From contig NZ_CP152002.1 of assembly GCF_038595055.1 (NCBI RefSeq), forward strand, positions 2,276,501 to 2,340,500: DNA of 64,000 nucleotides, written 5' to 3'. The notes under the pieces are model-generated. The model had not been told where the DNA came from, searched no databases, and worked only from the letters and a program-made list of their open reading frames with translations. Shown piece by piece: positions 53,121 through 61,751 of this stretch. Both the position numbers and the translations under genes were made by a program. The stretch is from Paenibacillus sp. FSL R7-0345 (GTDB taxonomy: Bacteria; Bacillota; Bacilli; Paenibacillales; Paenibacillaceae). Positions within the stretch are counted from its first letter, which is position 1; each line of letters begins with the position of its first letter.

Positions 53121-53299
53121 CTTGCAGTAGCGGGTGGCATTTGTTGCGGTATCTGTTTTCAGGCACACAGATGTCGTAGCAGCATTATACATCCTTAGTG
53201 CAGTTTGCATGTCTAACGTTGTAGCCTATGCATCCTTGTGCAGTTTACCTACCAAATGTAGCGCATAGTTACAACTGTTAAAGCAGCCCAACCAACGGG

Positions 53300-53947
53300 T
53301 TAAACCTTCAATTGATACGTCCGATACCGCTGAGCTCCGCCACCTGTGATGTCTAACAGCTTTTGTTCGGCTAACTGATGCAAGATTCGTCTGGCATGCC
53401 GGTCCGTTACATGGAGATGATCTGCGAGCTCTTGAGGAGTGAACGACCTCAGCAGGCGTCTGGCATAACGTATTGTTTCTGCTTCCAGCCAAGTTAATGA
53501 AGAAGGCACATCTGTCGCAATAAATTTGCCGATAAATGAAAGAACCAGCTGCTGGCATTGCTTAGGTTCCTCTACAATTGAAGGATAAGCGATAGGAAGA
53601 AAGGTCCAGCCATCCAAAGCCAGCAGGGAATGCCGGCGGCATAGATCCTTGAACCGCCGAACATCAAGATCCCTGGCGTGCGGCCCATATCCCTGAATCT
53701 CTATTCCACCCTTTACTCCACCTGGCATATATGCCAAATCAAGATAACGGTAACCGTTGTTAAAATCACGTACCTCCCACTCCGGCAGCAGATGATCCAA
53801 ATTACCGATTGCCGGGAACCATACTCGGAGAAACTCGACTGTCCCATGCCCGAGCCCCTTTTCGAGTAACTCTCTCCGCCTGTGATTGCTTTCATTTTCA
53901 ATATTAGTCAGTAACCATTCTTCATACAACGGGTTAAATCTCGACAT
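53300..53947 (-). CDS. Nuclease-like (PD-(D/E)xK / DUF559-like) domain joined to a winged helix; function unknown
   Basis: 215 residues from the ATG at 53947 (AAAGGAG 10 nt upstream; two ATGs at 53956 and 53953 are alternatives). The middle reads RYLDLAYMPGG, GGIEIQGYGPHARDL, RRFKDLCRRHSLLALDGW: an Asp, then E-x-Q, then conserved His and Arg and a Gly-Trp, which is the layout of DUF559/Vsr-like members of the PD-(D/E)xK fold with Q in the Lys place. The last 50 residues look like a winged helix (TPQELADHLHVTDRHARRIL, then LDITGGGAQRYRTYQL). It could be a DNA-binding regulator that has lost nuclease activity. Single gene near the four-arm element. Confidence 0.6.
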   Translation of the reverse strand: MSRFNPLYEEWLLTNIENESNHRRRELLEKGLGHGTVEFLRVWFPAIGNLDHLLPEWEVRDFNNGYRYLDLAYMPGGVKGGIEIQGYGPHARDLDVRRFKDLCRRHSLLALDGWTFLPIAYPSIVEEPKQCQQLVLSFIGKFIATDVPSSLTWLEAETIRYARRLLRSFTPQELADHLHVTDRHARRILHQLAEQKLLDITGGGAQRYRTYQLKV

Positions 53948-54074
53948 GCGCATCATACTCCTTTTAACAATTTTTACGCAAAAAAGGAATCAATAGAGGA
54001 TTGGTTTCGAGTCCTTCCGACATGTTATGCTAGGCATATAAATAGGCGAATTTTTTGGAAAACAGGAGGCAAAC

Positions 54075-54941
54075 ATGACTACAACTAAAAACCCGCATCT
54101 ATTCAAAATCATCCTAAGCGACCGCAGCGGCGGAGTCCGCGGGCGTCCGTCACGCAAAATTGCAATTGCTGCTGGAGCATCATTATATGATCTTGCTGAA
54201 GCTGCTATCGAATCCTTTGATTTTGATCTGGATCATGCCTTCGGCTTTTATGACAATATTAAAAATTGGGCACGCTCTGAAGAAGGTTACGAATCGTTTG
54301 CCGATATTGGACATGGCGACAAATACCCGGGTGTTGAAAAAGTAAAAATCAGCAAAGTGTTTCGGATCCCTCAACAAAAAATGCTGCTTTTATTTGATTA
54401 TGGAGAAGAGTGGCATTTTATTGTGCAGTATATGGGGGATGCAGAAGTGAAGCCGGGTCAAAAGCTGCCTCATGTTATAGAGAGCAAGGGAACAGCGCCT
54501 GATCAATATGACGATTACGAGGATTTTGATGAAGATGAAGAAGAAACGGATTGGGAAGAAGAAGCGAATGCGGAGTCTGATCCGAATGAAGACCCGGAGC
54601 GTGAAAAACGCATAAACATGGAGATCATTGTAGATGCGTACGATCCGGAAGAAGTGGCAATGGGCTGGTACTATTATCTTAAGGACAATATCCGTTTTCC
54701 CTTCAAGGCGAAGTGTAATCAGGTTCTGGTCAAGTCGCCGCTGAAGAGCGGTGAGGAAGTTACAGTTCTGCAAATGGCACCTACAAGTGAATGTACTCAT
54801 AACATGTGGGTTCATATTAAATGGGCAGACAGGGAGTTTGCAGTTCCACTGGTTCAGCTGCAGCCGCTTCAGCCCGACCCAAAGACTAAATTGGCTATCG
54901 AAGACTGGGTATATTGGCTGGATAGAGGAAATCAATTTTAA
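54075..54941 (+). CDS. pRiA4b ORF-3-like domain fused to a CcbP-type calcium-binding domain
   Basis: 288 residues, CAGGAGG before the ATG. N-terminal part (about 1-140) follows the plasmid pRiA4b ORF-3-like family: FKIILSDRSGG, LYDLAEAAIESFDFDLDHAFGFYD (split), and LLFDYGEEWHFIVQ. An acidic Asp/Glu linker (about 150-180) follows, then a domain like the cyanobacterial calcium-binding protein CcbP (FPFKAKCNQVLVKSPLKSGE, then VHIKWADREFAVPLVQLQP). Cytoplasmic. Function unknown; the fusion suggests calcium or other cation sensing, which is an inference. Confidence 0.7.
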   Translation: MTTTKNPHLFKIILSDRSGGVRGRPSRKIAIAAGASLYDLAEAAIESFDFDLDHAFGFYDNIKNWARSEEGYESFADIGHGDKYPGVEKVKISKVFRIPQQKMLLLFDYGEEWHFIVQYMGDAEVKPGQKLPHVIESKGTAPDQYDDYEDFDEDEEETDWEEEANAESDPNEDPEREKRINMEIIVDAYDPEEVAMGWYYYLKDNIRFPFKAKCNQVLVKSPLKSGEEVTVLQMAPTSECTHNMWVHIKWADREFAVPLVQLQPLQPDPKTKLAIEDWVYWLDRGNQF

Positions 54942-55046
54942 TATCCCTAGTGAATTTCCCCACTTCTAAATCTCACACAACATGGTAAGATAAGCAGGCG
55001 GAATTTTACCGTGATTACTGAGACAGGAAGGGTCAGAAATTACATT

Positions 55047-56369
55047 ATGAAGACAAAGAGTGCAACAACCAAATCGCTGGGGAAAACAGTAACCTCCTTT
55101 GAAGCCCTGGCTATTGTGGTCGGGATGATTATCGGGTCGGGAATCTTTTTGAAGCCGGGGATTGTGCTAAGCAATGCGGGAACGCCGTGGATGAGTATTC
55201 TAGCCTGGGGAGTGGGCGGGATTATTACGCTGGCGTCAGCGCTGACCGTGGCGGAGATTGCTGCAGCGATTCCTAAATCCGGCGGATTATATACATATCT
55301 GGGTGAGCTGTACGGCGGCGTATTCGGCTATCTGCTGGGCTGGGTGCAGGCAGTGATCTCTTATCCGGCGTCTGTAGCGGCGCTGGCAATTGCTTTTGCC
55401 ACGTATTCAGGATACTTTGTGCCGCTGAACGGCTGGCAGCAGAAGCTGCTTGCGGTTGCGATACTTGCGTTCATCCTCACTATGAATGTCATAGCCACCA
55501 GATTCGGCGGTATCATCCAGACGGTTGCGACGGTGGGCAAGCTGATTCCCGTTGCTGGAATTATCGGTGTAGGCCTCTTCTCGAATCTGGCACCCGGCTT
55601 TGACGGCATCAGTGTACCGGCAGCGGGAGCAGGCTTCGGAGCGGCAGTTCTGGGTACGCTATGGGCTTATGACGGCTGGATCAGCGTGACTAACATGGCA
55701 GGTGAAATTAAAAATCCGGCCAAAACGCTGCCAAAGGTCATCTCTTTTGGAGTTATTTTTGTGATTGCTGTGTATGTGCTGTTTAATGTGGCTGTGTTCA
55801 AAGCGCTGCCTTATGAGCAGATTATCAGTTCCCCGACTCCGGGTGCGGACGCGGCAGAAGCGTTGTTCGGCAACGGCGGCGGAGCTTTTATTACGGCAGG
55901 GATTATTATATCCGTGCTTGGTGCGCTGAACGGCTATCTGATGACAGCTGCGCGGGTACCGCAGGCGATGGGGGAGAAGCAGCAGATTCCATTTTCGCGG
56001 GTGCTGAGCAGCATTCATCCGAAGTTTCAGACTCCGGCGAATGCACTTATTTTTCAGAGTTTGCTGGCGGTAATCTACATTTTCTCGGGAACGTTTAATA
56101 CGCTGACGGATCTGCTCGTGTTTGTATTGTGGATCTTTTTTACAATGGGTGTGTTTGGTGTCTTTCTGTTGCGCAAAAAAATGCCGCCCGTGCAGGGGCG
56201 CTATCGTGTACCGCTGTATCCGGTTACCCCGATGATCGGTGTGGCAGGCGGACTCTACATTCTGGGCAGCACGATTGTCAGTGACCCGCTGCGTTCGTTG
56301 ATTGGGATCGGGATTACACTCGCCGGATTGCCGGTGTATTATCTTTTGTCGCGTAAAAAACATAACTAA
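55047..56369 (+). CDS. APC-superfamily amino acid permease (SteT-like)
   Basis: 440 residues from ATG 55047; a GTG at 55011 would add 12 residues and cannot be ruled out. Twelve hydrophobic segments. The first contains VVGMIIGSGIFLKPG, the APC consensus for backbone substrate binding, and the sequence follows B. subtilis SteT (serine/threonine exchanger): PKSGGLYTYLGELYGGVFGYLLGW (split). ALWAYDGWISVTNMAGEIKNP-like loop is present in TM6 region. Substrate could be serine, threonine or another neutral amino acid. Single gene ended by a terminator at 56403. Confidence 0.85.
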   Translation: MKTKSATTKSLGKTVTSFEALAIVVGMIIGSGIFLKPGIVLSNAGTPWMSILAWGVGGIITLASALTVAEIAAAIPKSGGLYTYLGELYGGVFGYLLGWVQAVISYPASVAALAIAFATYSGYFVPLNGWQQKLLAVAILAFILTMNVIATRFGGIIQTVATVGKLIPVAGIIGVGLFSNLAPGFDGISVPAAGAGFGAAVLGTLWAYDGWISVTNMAGEIKNPAKTLPKVISFGVIFVIAVYVLFNVAVFKALPYEQIISSPTPGADAAEALFGNGGGAFITAGIIISVLGALNGYLMTAARVPQAMGEKQQIPFSRVLSSIHPKFQTPANALIFQSLLAVIYIFSGTFNTLTDLLVFVLWIFFTMGVFGVFLLRKKMPPVQGRYRVPLYPVTPMIGVAGGLYILGSTIVSDPLRSLIGIGITLAGLPVYYLLSRKKHN

Positions 56370-56402
56370 ATGCATATGTACCGCTATCCCGGATTAATGA
56401 TG

Positions 56403-56440
56403 AAACGGCAGCTTCCTTTCTATAAGGAGCGGCCGTTTTT
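56403..56440 (+). terminator. Terminator after the permease gene
   Basis: AACGGC.AGC.TCCT and AGGAGC.GGCCGTT pair, followed by T5. Confidence 0.75.
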
Positions 56441-56622
56441 GCATATCACCAGCGAAGGCGCAAGAATGTGCAATCTGTACTAAAAAGTCCAAACCGCTAA
56501 AACCAGCGGGGCAAGATTGTCTTATTGCCGGAATAAGCGGAGATAAGTATGCTACTTGTGTTGATTTTTGGAGTTTTGGCGATTTTCCAATACAAATAGG
56601 CAGGTTATGGAGGAGAACGGGA

Positions 56623-58821
56623 ATGAGCATTCAGATGGAGCGTTTGGACCGTGGCCTGGCGGCAGTCAGTACTTCGGAGGGGATATTTATCAGCTGGCGG
56701 CTGCTGGGAAATGAGGTGACTGGTGCTGCAGAGCAGGGCCTGACGGCTGCGGATTTCCGCCTGTACCGTAACGGTGAACTTATTGCGGAAATCACTGACA
56801 GCACGAATTATCTGGACCGGTCCGGCAGCAGCGAAAATAAGTACGCGGTGGCCGCAATGATTAACGGGGAGGAACAGGAGCGGTGTGCTGCGACCCGGCC
56901 CTGGGAAAATCCCTATCTGGAGATTCCGCTGCAGAAGCCGGCGGATGGGGTTACACCCGCTGGTCAATCTTATACTTACAGCGCCAATGACATGAGTGTA
57001 GGTGATGTGGATGGTGACGGGGAATACGAATATATCGTCAAATGGGACCCGTCAAATGCCAAGGATGTTTCCCATGTAGGCTATACAGGCAATGTGTATC
57101 TGGATTGTTACAAGCAAAACGGGACACTCCTGTACCGGGTCGACCTGGGCGTCAATATCCGGGCAGGCGCGCATTATACACAGTTTCTGGTTTATGACTT
57201 TGACGGTGACGGTAAAGCCGAGCTGATGTTCAAAACGGCTCCGGGTACGCGGACCATCCGTTACAAGGACGGCTCACCTGTGTCTGAAGCATTCATTACG
57301 CTGCTGCCCGAGGATGAAGCTGCCGGGTACAGCCATGACGATGATTACCGGATGAACGGAGCCGCTTATGCGGAGCATGTGGCAGATCTGTTCGAGGGCT
57401 GGCATGAACATGAGGAGGTAACAGCCGGGCACTGGCCGGCTACACTGGAGGAGTGCTTCGGTATTGCCCCCAAGTTTAAATATCCGCTGTCCAGAGAGGA
57501 GGCGGTGCGGCTCGCGGATTATTTTCTCGATGAGTATGCCCCTTCAAGAAGCGGACGCAACAAGCTGCGTGAGTTCGAAGGCTTTATTCTAAAAGGGCCG
57601 GAGTACCTTACAGTCTTCAGCGGCGAAACAGGAGCAGAACTGGCGACAATCCGCTACAAGCCGGGACGCCATGATGACGGGCTGATGTGGGGGGATTATT
57701 CCTGGAACCGGATTGAGCCGGGGAACCGGGTCGACCGTTTTCTGGCGGGAGTGGCATACCTTGATGGTAAAAAGCCTTATGCATTGTTTGCCCGCGGATA
57801 TTATACCCGGGCTACAATGGCCGCGTACAGCTGGGATGGACAGGAACTGAAAGAAATCTGGTACACCGACAGCGGCTGGGTTACGATGAACAATCCATTT
57901 GCCGACACGCTGCATCTTCAGGACGGCCGGAATCCCGGCTTTGGCAGTCTGGCTAAGCAGGGCGCCCATGCCCTTTCCACCGCCGATGTAGACGGGGACG
58001 GCTGCCAGGAGATCATCTACGGGTCAGCTACAATTGACCATGACGGCAGCATCCTGTACAGCTCAGGCGGAACTCTGCCGGAGGGGAGCGCAGCTCCCGG
58101 TGAATACGCCAAACTGGGCCATGGAGATGCCTTGCATGTCGCGGTGGTCGATCCTGACCGGGACGGTCTGCAGATTTACATGGTTCATGAAGAGGGCATT
58201 CACGGCCCGTACGGATATACGCTGCGGGATGGAGCGACCGGAGAGGTGCTGTTTGGCGGTTTTGCCAAAGAGGATGTCGGCCGGGGTATGATCGGCAAAG
58301 TAGATCCGCACGTGCCCGGTCTGCAGACCTGGTGCAGCGAAAGCCATCTGGCCCATGAGCCTTCCAGGGGACTGCGCTCAGCCAAAGGTGAACAGCTGGA
58401 TGAGCTGGCTCCGGGTACTAACATGAATATCAAGTGGGCGGCAGATATGACGACCCAGTTCATCAGCGGCACTTTCGACGAACCGGTTACCATTGAAGAC
58501 TGGAAGCAGGGCACGCTGCTGACAGCGGAGGGCACGCGTTCCAACAATGGTACCAAGGGCAATCCTTGTCTGGTCGCAGACCTGTTCGGAGACTGGCGGG
58601 AGGAGCTGGTCGTGCGCATGGCAGACAGCTCGGCGATCCGCATTTATATGAATACAGAGGTGACAGACCGGAAGCTGTATACCTTGATGCATGATCCGCA
58701 GTACCGGACAGGAGTGGCCTGGCAGAACGTAGTGTATAATCAGCCTTGCTACACCAGCTTCTATCTGGGCACGGACATGAACTGGGCCAAGGTTCCGGTT
58801 CCCGATCTGGAGCTGCGGTAA
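56623..58821 (+). CDS. Rhamnogalacturonan lyase, PL11 family (YesX/YesW-like), intracellular form
   Basis: 732 residues, ATGGAGGAG upstream of the ATG. Eight-bladed propeller features: repeated Asp-rich calcium loops (VGDVDGDGEYEYIVKW, VYDFDGDGKAELMFK, TADVDGDGCQEIIYG, VDPDRDGLQIY) and a small N-terminal fibronectin-like domain (about 1-105). PL11 landmarks include HYTQFLVYDFDG and DDYRMNGA. No signal peptide, so it resembles cytoplasmic YesX (exo-type) rather than secreted YesW. No rhamnogalacturonan transporter or regulator is adjacent, so it would depend on distant genes for substrate supply. Confidence 0.92.
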   Translation: MSIQMERLDRGLAAVSTSEGIFISWRLLGNEVTGAAEQGLTAADFRLYRNGELIAEITDSTNYLDRSGSSENKYAVAAMINGEEQERCAATRPWENPYLEIPLQKPADGVTPAGQSYTYSANDMSVGDVDGDGEYEYIVKWDPSNAKDVSHVGYTGNVYLDCYKQNGTLLYRVDLGVNIRAGAHYTQFLVYDFDGDGKAELMFKTAPGTRTIRYKDGSPVSEAFITLLPEDEAAGYSHDDDYRMNGAAYAEHVADLFEGWHEHEEVTAGHWPATLEECFGIAPKFKYPLSREEAVRLADYFLDEYAPSRSGRNKLREFEGFILKGPEYLTVFSGETGAELATIRYKPGRHDDGLMWGDYSWNRIEPGNRVDRFLAGVAYLDGKKPYALFARGYYTRATMAAYSWDGQELKEIWYTDSGWVTMNNPFADTLHLQDGRNPGFGSLAKQGAHALSTADVDGDGCQEIIYGSATIDHDGSILYSSGGTLPEGSAAPGEYAKLGHGDALHVAVVDPDRDGLQIYMVHEEGIHGPYGYTLRDGATGEVLFGGFAKEDVGRGMIGKVDPHVPGLQTWCSESHLAHEPSRGLRSAKGEQLDELAPGTNMNIKWAADMTTQFISGTFDEPVTIEDWKQGTLLTAEGTRSNNGTKGNPCLVADLFGDWREELVVRMADSSAIRIYMNTEVTDRKLYTLMHDPQYRTGVAWQNVVYNQPCYTSFYLGTDMNWAKVPVPDLELR

Positions 58822-58828
58822 ATGAATC

Positions 58829-58875
58829 AAACGGGGAGCAATCAGCCTGGCGGCTGTAAGCTCTCCGTTTTTTTT
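58829..58875. terminator. Terminator between PL11 and MFS genes
   Basis: AAACGGGGAGC and GCTCTCCGTTT, 11-bp stem with one G-T mispair, then T8; can serve both convergent genes. Confidence 0.85.
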
Positions 58876-58898
58876 GTACGTATAACTGACTCTATAAG

Positions 58899-60155
58899 TC
58901 AATAAAGCCTGCGGGTTAATGTCCAGAACAGCAGAGCTGCCACACTGACAACTGCTCCCAGCAGGCTCACCCCGCTCCAGCCGGCGTAATTATAGATGCT
59001 GGTTGAAGTGATGGACCCGGCAGCGCTGCCGATGGAATAAAAAATCATGTATCCGGCGGTAAGTCTGCTGCGCGCTTCAGGACGTACTCTAAAGATCAGG
59101 CTCTGGTTAGTGACATGTACGGCTTGTACCGCAAGATCAAGTATGATAATACCGAATATTAATGCGATGAGCGAATGCCGGGCATAGCTGATCGGCAACC
59201 ATGAGACCAGCAGCAAGGCCAGAGCTGTGCCGGTGGTCCGTTGTCCCAGGCCGCGGTCAGCGAGCCGGCCCGCCCGCGCTGCGGCGAGTGCACCGGCAGC
59301 ACCGGCGAGGCCGAACGCGCCGATTGCAGTATGAGAAAGGGAAAGCGGCGGAGCGCTCAGCGGGAGTACCAGTGAAGTCCACAAGATACTGAATGCGGTA
59401 AATATCAGGAGGGCTAATACAGCGCGGATACGCAGAACAGGCTCCTGTACAAACAGCATAAGCAATGAATGAAGCAGCTGCAGATAGGACAGTGTTTCTT
59501 TTGTGTGCTCGTGGCGGGGCAGTACCCGAAATAATAGACCTGTCATAATCAGGGTCAGTCCTGCGGATACCAGATAAACGGAACGCCAGCCAGCAAGATC
59601 AGTCAGTAAACCTGCAAAGGTACGCGCAAGCAGGATACCTATTACAATTCCGCTGGTTACCAGACCCACGGTCTGTCCGCGTTCAACCGGAGAGGACAGG
59701 GCTGCTGCGAACGCAACGAGCGTCTGGGCAACTACAGCAAGCAGCCCCACTACTGCTATGCCTATAAACAGAACTATGGCGGATGAGGCAGTACCGACGA
59801 GAATCAGGGCCAGCACGGATACAAGCATTTGACCGGTAATCAGGCGGCGCCGGTTAACCAAATCCCCGAGCGGCACCAGCAGCAGCAGACCCAGAGCGTA
59901 ACACAGCTGGGTAATTGTAATGACAATACCTATGGAGGAAGGCGTGATCCCGAACTCACCTGCAAGGGTGTCCAGCAAAGGCTGCGCGTAATAAATGTTG
60001 GCAACAGCAAGTCCGCAGGTCATGGCAAATAAAAGGGCGAGCGGCCGGGGCATAGAGGCAGACGAAGGTGCTTTCTGTACTGAATCGGTTTCTGCATCTG
60101 TAAATTCTGTCATGCTGGCGATCAAAAGGTTATGACGTTTGTGCATACTGATCAT
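58899..60155 (-). CDS. MFS transporter paired with a TetR regulator
   Basis: 418 residues from ATG 60155 with AAGGAG 5 nt upstream; a GTG at 60161 overlaps that site. Twelve hydrophobic segments, the MFS motif GDLVNRRRLITGQ in the 2-3 loop, and ANIYYAQPLLDTLAGEF at the first segment, as in the YnfM/drug-efflux-like MFS group. The shared 5' region with the TetR gene holds a palindromic operator, so TetR should repress this transporter until its ligand appears. Probably exports a toxic compound; substrate unknown. Confidence 0.87.
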   Translation of the reverse strand: MISMHKRHNLLIASMTEFTDAETDSVQKAPSSASMPRPLALLFAMTCGLAVANIYYAQPLLDTLAGEFGITPSSIGIVITITQLCYALGLLLLVPLGDLVNRRRLITGQMLVSVLALILVGTASSAIVLFIGIAVVGLLAVVAQTLVAFAAALSSPVERGQTVGLVTSGIVIGILLARTFAGLLTDLAGWRSVYLVSAGLTLIMTGLLFRVLPRHEHTKETLSYLQLLHSLLMLFVQEPVLRIRAVLALLIFTAFSILWTSLVLPLSAPPLSLSHTAIGAFGLAGAAGALAAARAGRLADRGLGQRTTGTALALLLVSWLPISYARHSLIALIFGIIILDLAVQAVHVTNQSLIFRVRPEARSRLTAGYMIFYSIGSAAGSITSTSIYNYAGWSGVSLLGAVVSVAALLFWTLTRRLY

Positions 60156-60173
60156 TATCACTCCTTAGCATAT

Positions 60174-60199
60174 AATAACATACTGATCGGTATGTTATT
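60174..60199. promoter_or_regulatory. TetR operator O1 (MFS side)
   Basis: AATAACATAC, 6 nt, GTATGTTATT: a perfect 10+10 inverted repeat about 20 bases before the MFS start. Inner core CATACTGATCGGTATG. Confidence 0.85.
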
Positions 60200-60310
60200 G
60201 TTTCGCTAACTATAATGGAACACCATTTATTTTGTCAATGACTGTTATCTAATCTTAATTAAATCAAGAGATTACCTTGACATAATAAACACGAAATACT
60301 ACCTTTATTA

Positions 60311-60326
60311 CATACCATTCGATATG
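60311..60326. promoter_or_regulatory. TetR operator O2 (tetR side)
   Basis: CATACCATTCGATATG matches the 16-bp core of O1 at 12 of 16 positions and lies just ahead of the TetR ribosome site, fitting autoregulation. Confidence 0.65.
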
Positions 60327-60340
60327 AAAAGAGGGGTTAG

Positions 60341-60940
60341 ATGGCAAGGCTACGGGAGTTTGACGAGGAAAAGGCCTTGGATGCAGCGCTGCAGCTGTTC
60401 TGGGAAAAGGGATTCGAAGCTACCTCATTAAGCGATTTGACATCAGCAATGGGGATTCAGCGGCCAAGCATATACTCAGCCTTCGGGGACAAAAAAGCAT
60501 TGTTTGAAGCAGCGCTGCGGAAATACACGCGTTCTCATGCAGCGGACGTCCGGGCCAGGTTTCAGAATCATTCTTCGGTCAGGGAAGAATTCCGGACTTT
60601 TTTTGAAAATCTGGTGGAGACAGAGTACAGTCAGTCTACAAGCCGGGGATGCTTTTGCATCAATACGATGGTGGAGCTTTCGCCGCATGACGAGAAGTTT
60701 GAAATCCTGACAAGAGAACATCAAATGTATCTCTCGGTTATTTTTGAGGAAGCAATTGAACGGGGGCTGCAATCGGGTGAGCTGGACGACAGTGTAAATG
60801 CCAAGTCTCTGGCTCAGACTCTGACTGTATCCCTGATAGGGCTGACTGTACTTATGAAATCCCGTCCTGAACGGTCATTTGTTGATAATGCAGTGACAGT
60901 AACTCTTACATTGCTTAAGCCAAAATCGTACAGGAATTAG
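60341..60940 (+). CDS. TetR/AcrR family transcriptional regulator
   Basis: 199 residues, GAGGGG before the ATG. N-terminal helix-turn-helix about 10-50: ALDAALQLFWEKGFEATSLSDL (split), then SAMGIQRPSIYSAFGDKKALF, typical of the AcrR/YxaF group with the FWEKGFEATS signature. The rest is the all-helical ligand domain, with Cys residues in SRGCFCIN near 103-107 that might sense thiol-reactive compounds (an inference). Divergent from the MFS gene with two similar palindromes between them. Confidence 0.92.
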   Translation: MARLREFDEEKALDAALQLFWEKGFEATSLSDLTSAMGIQRPSIYSAFGDKKALFEAALRKYTRSHAADVRARFQNHSSVREEFRTFFENLVETEYSQSTSRGCFCINTMVELSPHDEKFEILTREHQMYLSVIFEEAIERGLQSGELDDSVNAKSLAQTLTVSLIGLTVLMKSRPERSFVDNAVTVTLTLLKPKSYRN

Positions 60941-60976
60941 ATGTAGAGAGCACCAGCCGGGCATTCCAGTTCATGC

Positions 60977-61017
60977 AAAAAAAGACTGCGCCCTTATGAG
61001 AAGGGGCAGCCTTTTTG
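60977..61017. terminator. Terminator between tetR and VOC genes
   Basis: AAAGACTGCGCCCTT and AAGGGGCAGCCTTTTT, with A-rich left and T-rich right flanks; convergent genes on both sides. Confidence 0.75.
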
Positions 61018-61063
61018 CACATTATTTAACTGCGGGACCGGGTTGCTAAGCTAACAATTAAGA

Positions 61064-61429
61064 CTAGCTATGCTCTGCAATCTGTACCTCAAAGCCGTCC
61101 GGGTCCAGCACATAAAAGAACCGCAGATGCGGGTTCGGCGAGATGGGGCCGCGGGCGACCGGGATGCCGTGACTGCTCAATTCTTCGATGGCATCGTCCA
61201 GTGACTCTGCTTCAAAGCCGACAGATACGCCGGATTCCGGTTTCAGTGCAGGCTCACTTCCCTGAATCAGCTCAATCTTGGGCTGCCCGTCTCGGCCTAA
61301 CATCACAATCTGTCTGCCTCTGCTTTCAAATTGCCGTTCAATGGGAAGACCGAGAATCCCGTGATAGAAATGAAGGGAGGCCTCCAGATCGCGGACTCGA
61401 AGTGTAATCCAATTCAGGCTTAAGTTCAT
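61064..61429 (-). CDS. VOC-family (glyoxalase/bleomycin-resistance-type) protein
   Basis: 121 residues, GAGGAGGAAAC before the ATG. Two beta-alpha-beta-beta-beta modules: WITLRVRDLEASLHFYHGILGL in the first (split) and VSVGFEAESLDDAIEELSSHG with FFYVLDPDGFEVQIAE in the second. The metal ligand positions fit Glu/His types only in part (Glu in EVQIAE; the first strand has T instead of His), so metal use is uncertain. Function unknown. Confidence 0.82.
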   Translation of the reverse strand: MNLSLNWITLRVRDLEASLHFYHGILGLPIERQFESRGRQIVMLGRDGQPKIELIQGSEPALKPESGVSVGFEAESLDDAIEELSSHGIPVARGPISPNPHLRFFYVLDPDGFEVQIAEHS

Positions 61430-61502
61430 AAGACAGTTTCCTCCTCAATGTAGTTTGATAAATACCTCAAGTTTACTATGTTTAAATAAAATAAAAAAAC
61501 AG

Positions 61503-61531
61503 TTGACATTACTCTCACCGCGAGGTATATT
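61503..61531 (+). promoter_or_regulatory. Promoter of the second tRNA-Lys
   Basis: TTGACA, 17 nt, TATATT, about 50 bases before the tRNA. Confidence 0.85.
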
Positions 61532-61578
61532 ATAAGAGTTCCTTTTGAGAGCAATATTCAATACAGATTACATGATAT

Positions 61579-61651
61579 GGACTCTTAGCTCAGTTGGTAG
61601 AGCAGTAGACTCTTAATCTATTTGTCCAGGGTTCGAGCCCCTGAGAGTCCA
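61579..61651 (+). tRNA. tRNA-Lys (CTT), copy 2
   Basis: 73 nt, identical to the copy at 52580, with its own promoter and terminator. No CCA encoded. Confidence 0.95.
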
Positions 61652-61660
61652 TCACACAGA

Positions 61661-61687
61661 GAACGGCAGCGATGCCGTTCTTTTTTT
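61661..61687 (+). terminator. Terminator of the second tRNA-Lys
   Basis: GAACGGCA, 4 nt, TGCCGTTC, T7; nearly the same hairpin as after the first tRNA-Lys. Confidence 0.9.
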
Positions 61688-61702
61688 ATTTAGTTAAACA
61701 CT

Positions 61703-61743
61703 AAGAGAGCGTCTCCTTAACCAACAGGAGGCGCTCTCTTTTA
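61703..61743 (-). terminator. Terminator after the iron-uptake ABC operon
   Basis: AAGAGAGCGTCTCC and GGAGGCGCTCTCTT form a long stem with a 10-nt loop. Confidence 0.85.
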
Positions 61744-61751
61744 TGCACAAA

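Noticed and set aside
56394..56630. 78-codon minus-strand frame before the PL11 gene
   Set aside because: Overlaps the terminator and the PL11 ribosome site, with no start support.
52580..61651. Prophage or integrative element between tRNA-Lys copies
   Set aside because: No integrase, recombinase, phage structural or conjugation gene was seen, and both tRNA copies have complete promoters, unlike typical att remnants. Kept only as an accessory interval.
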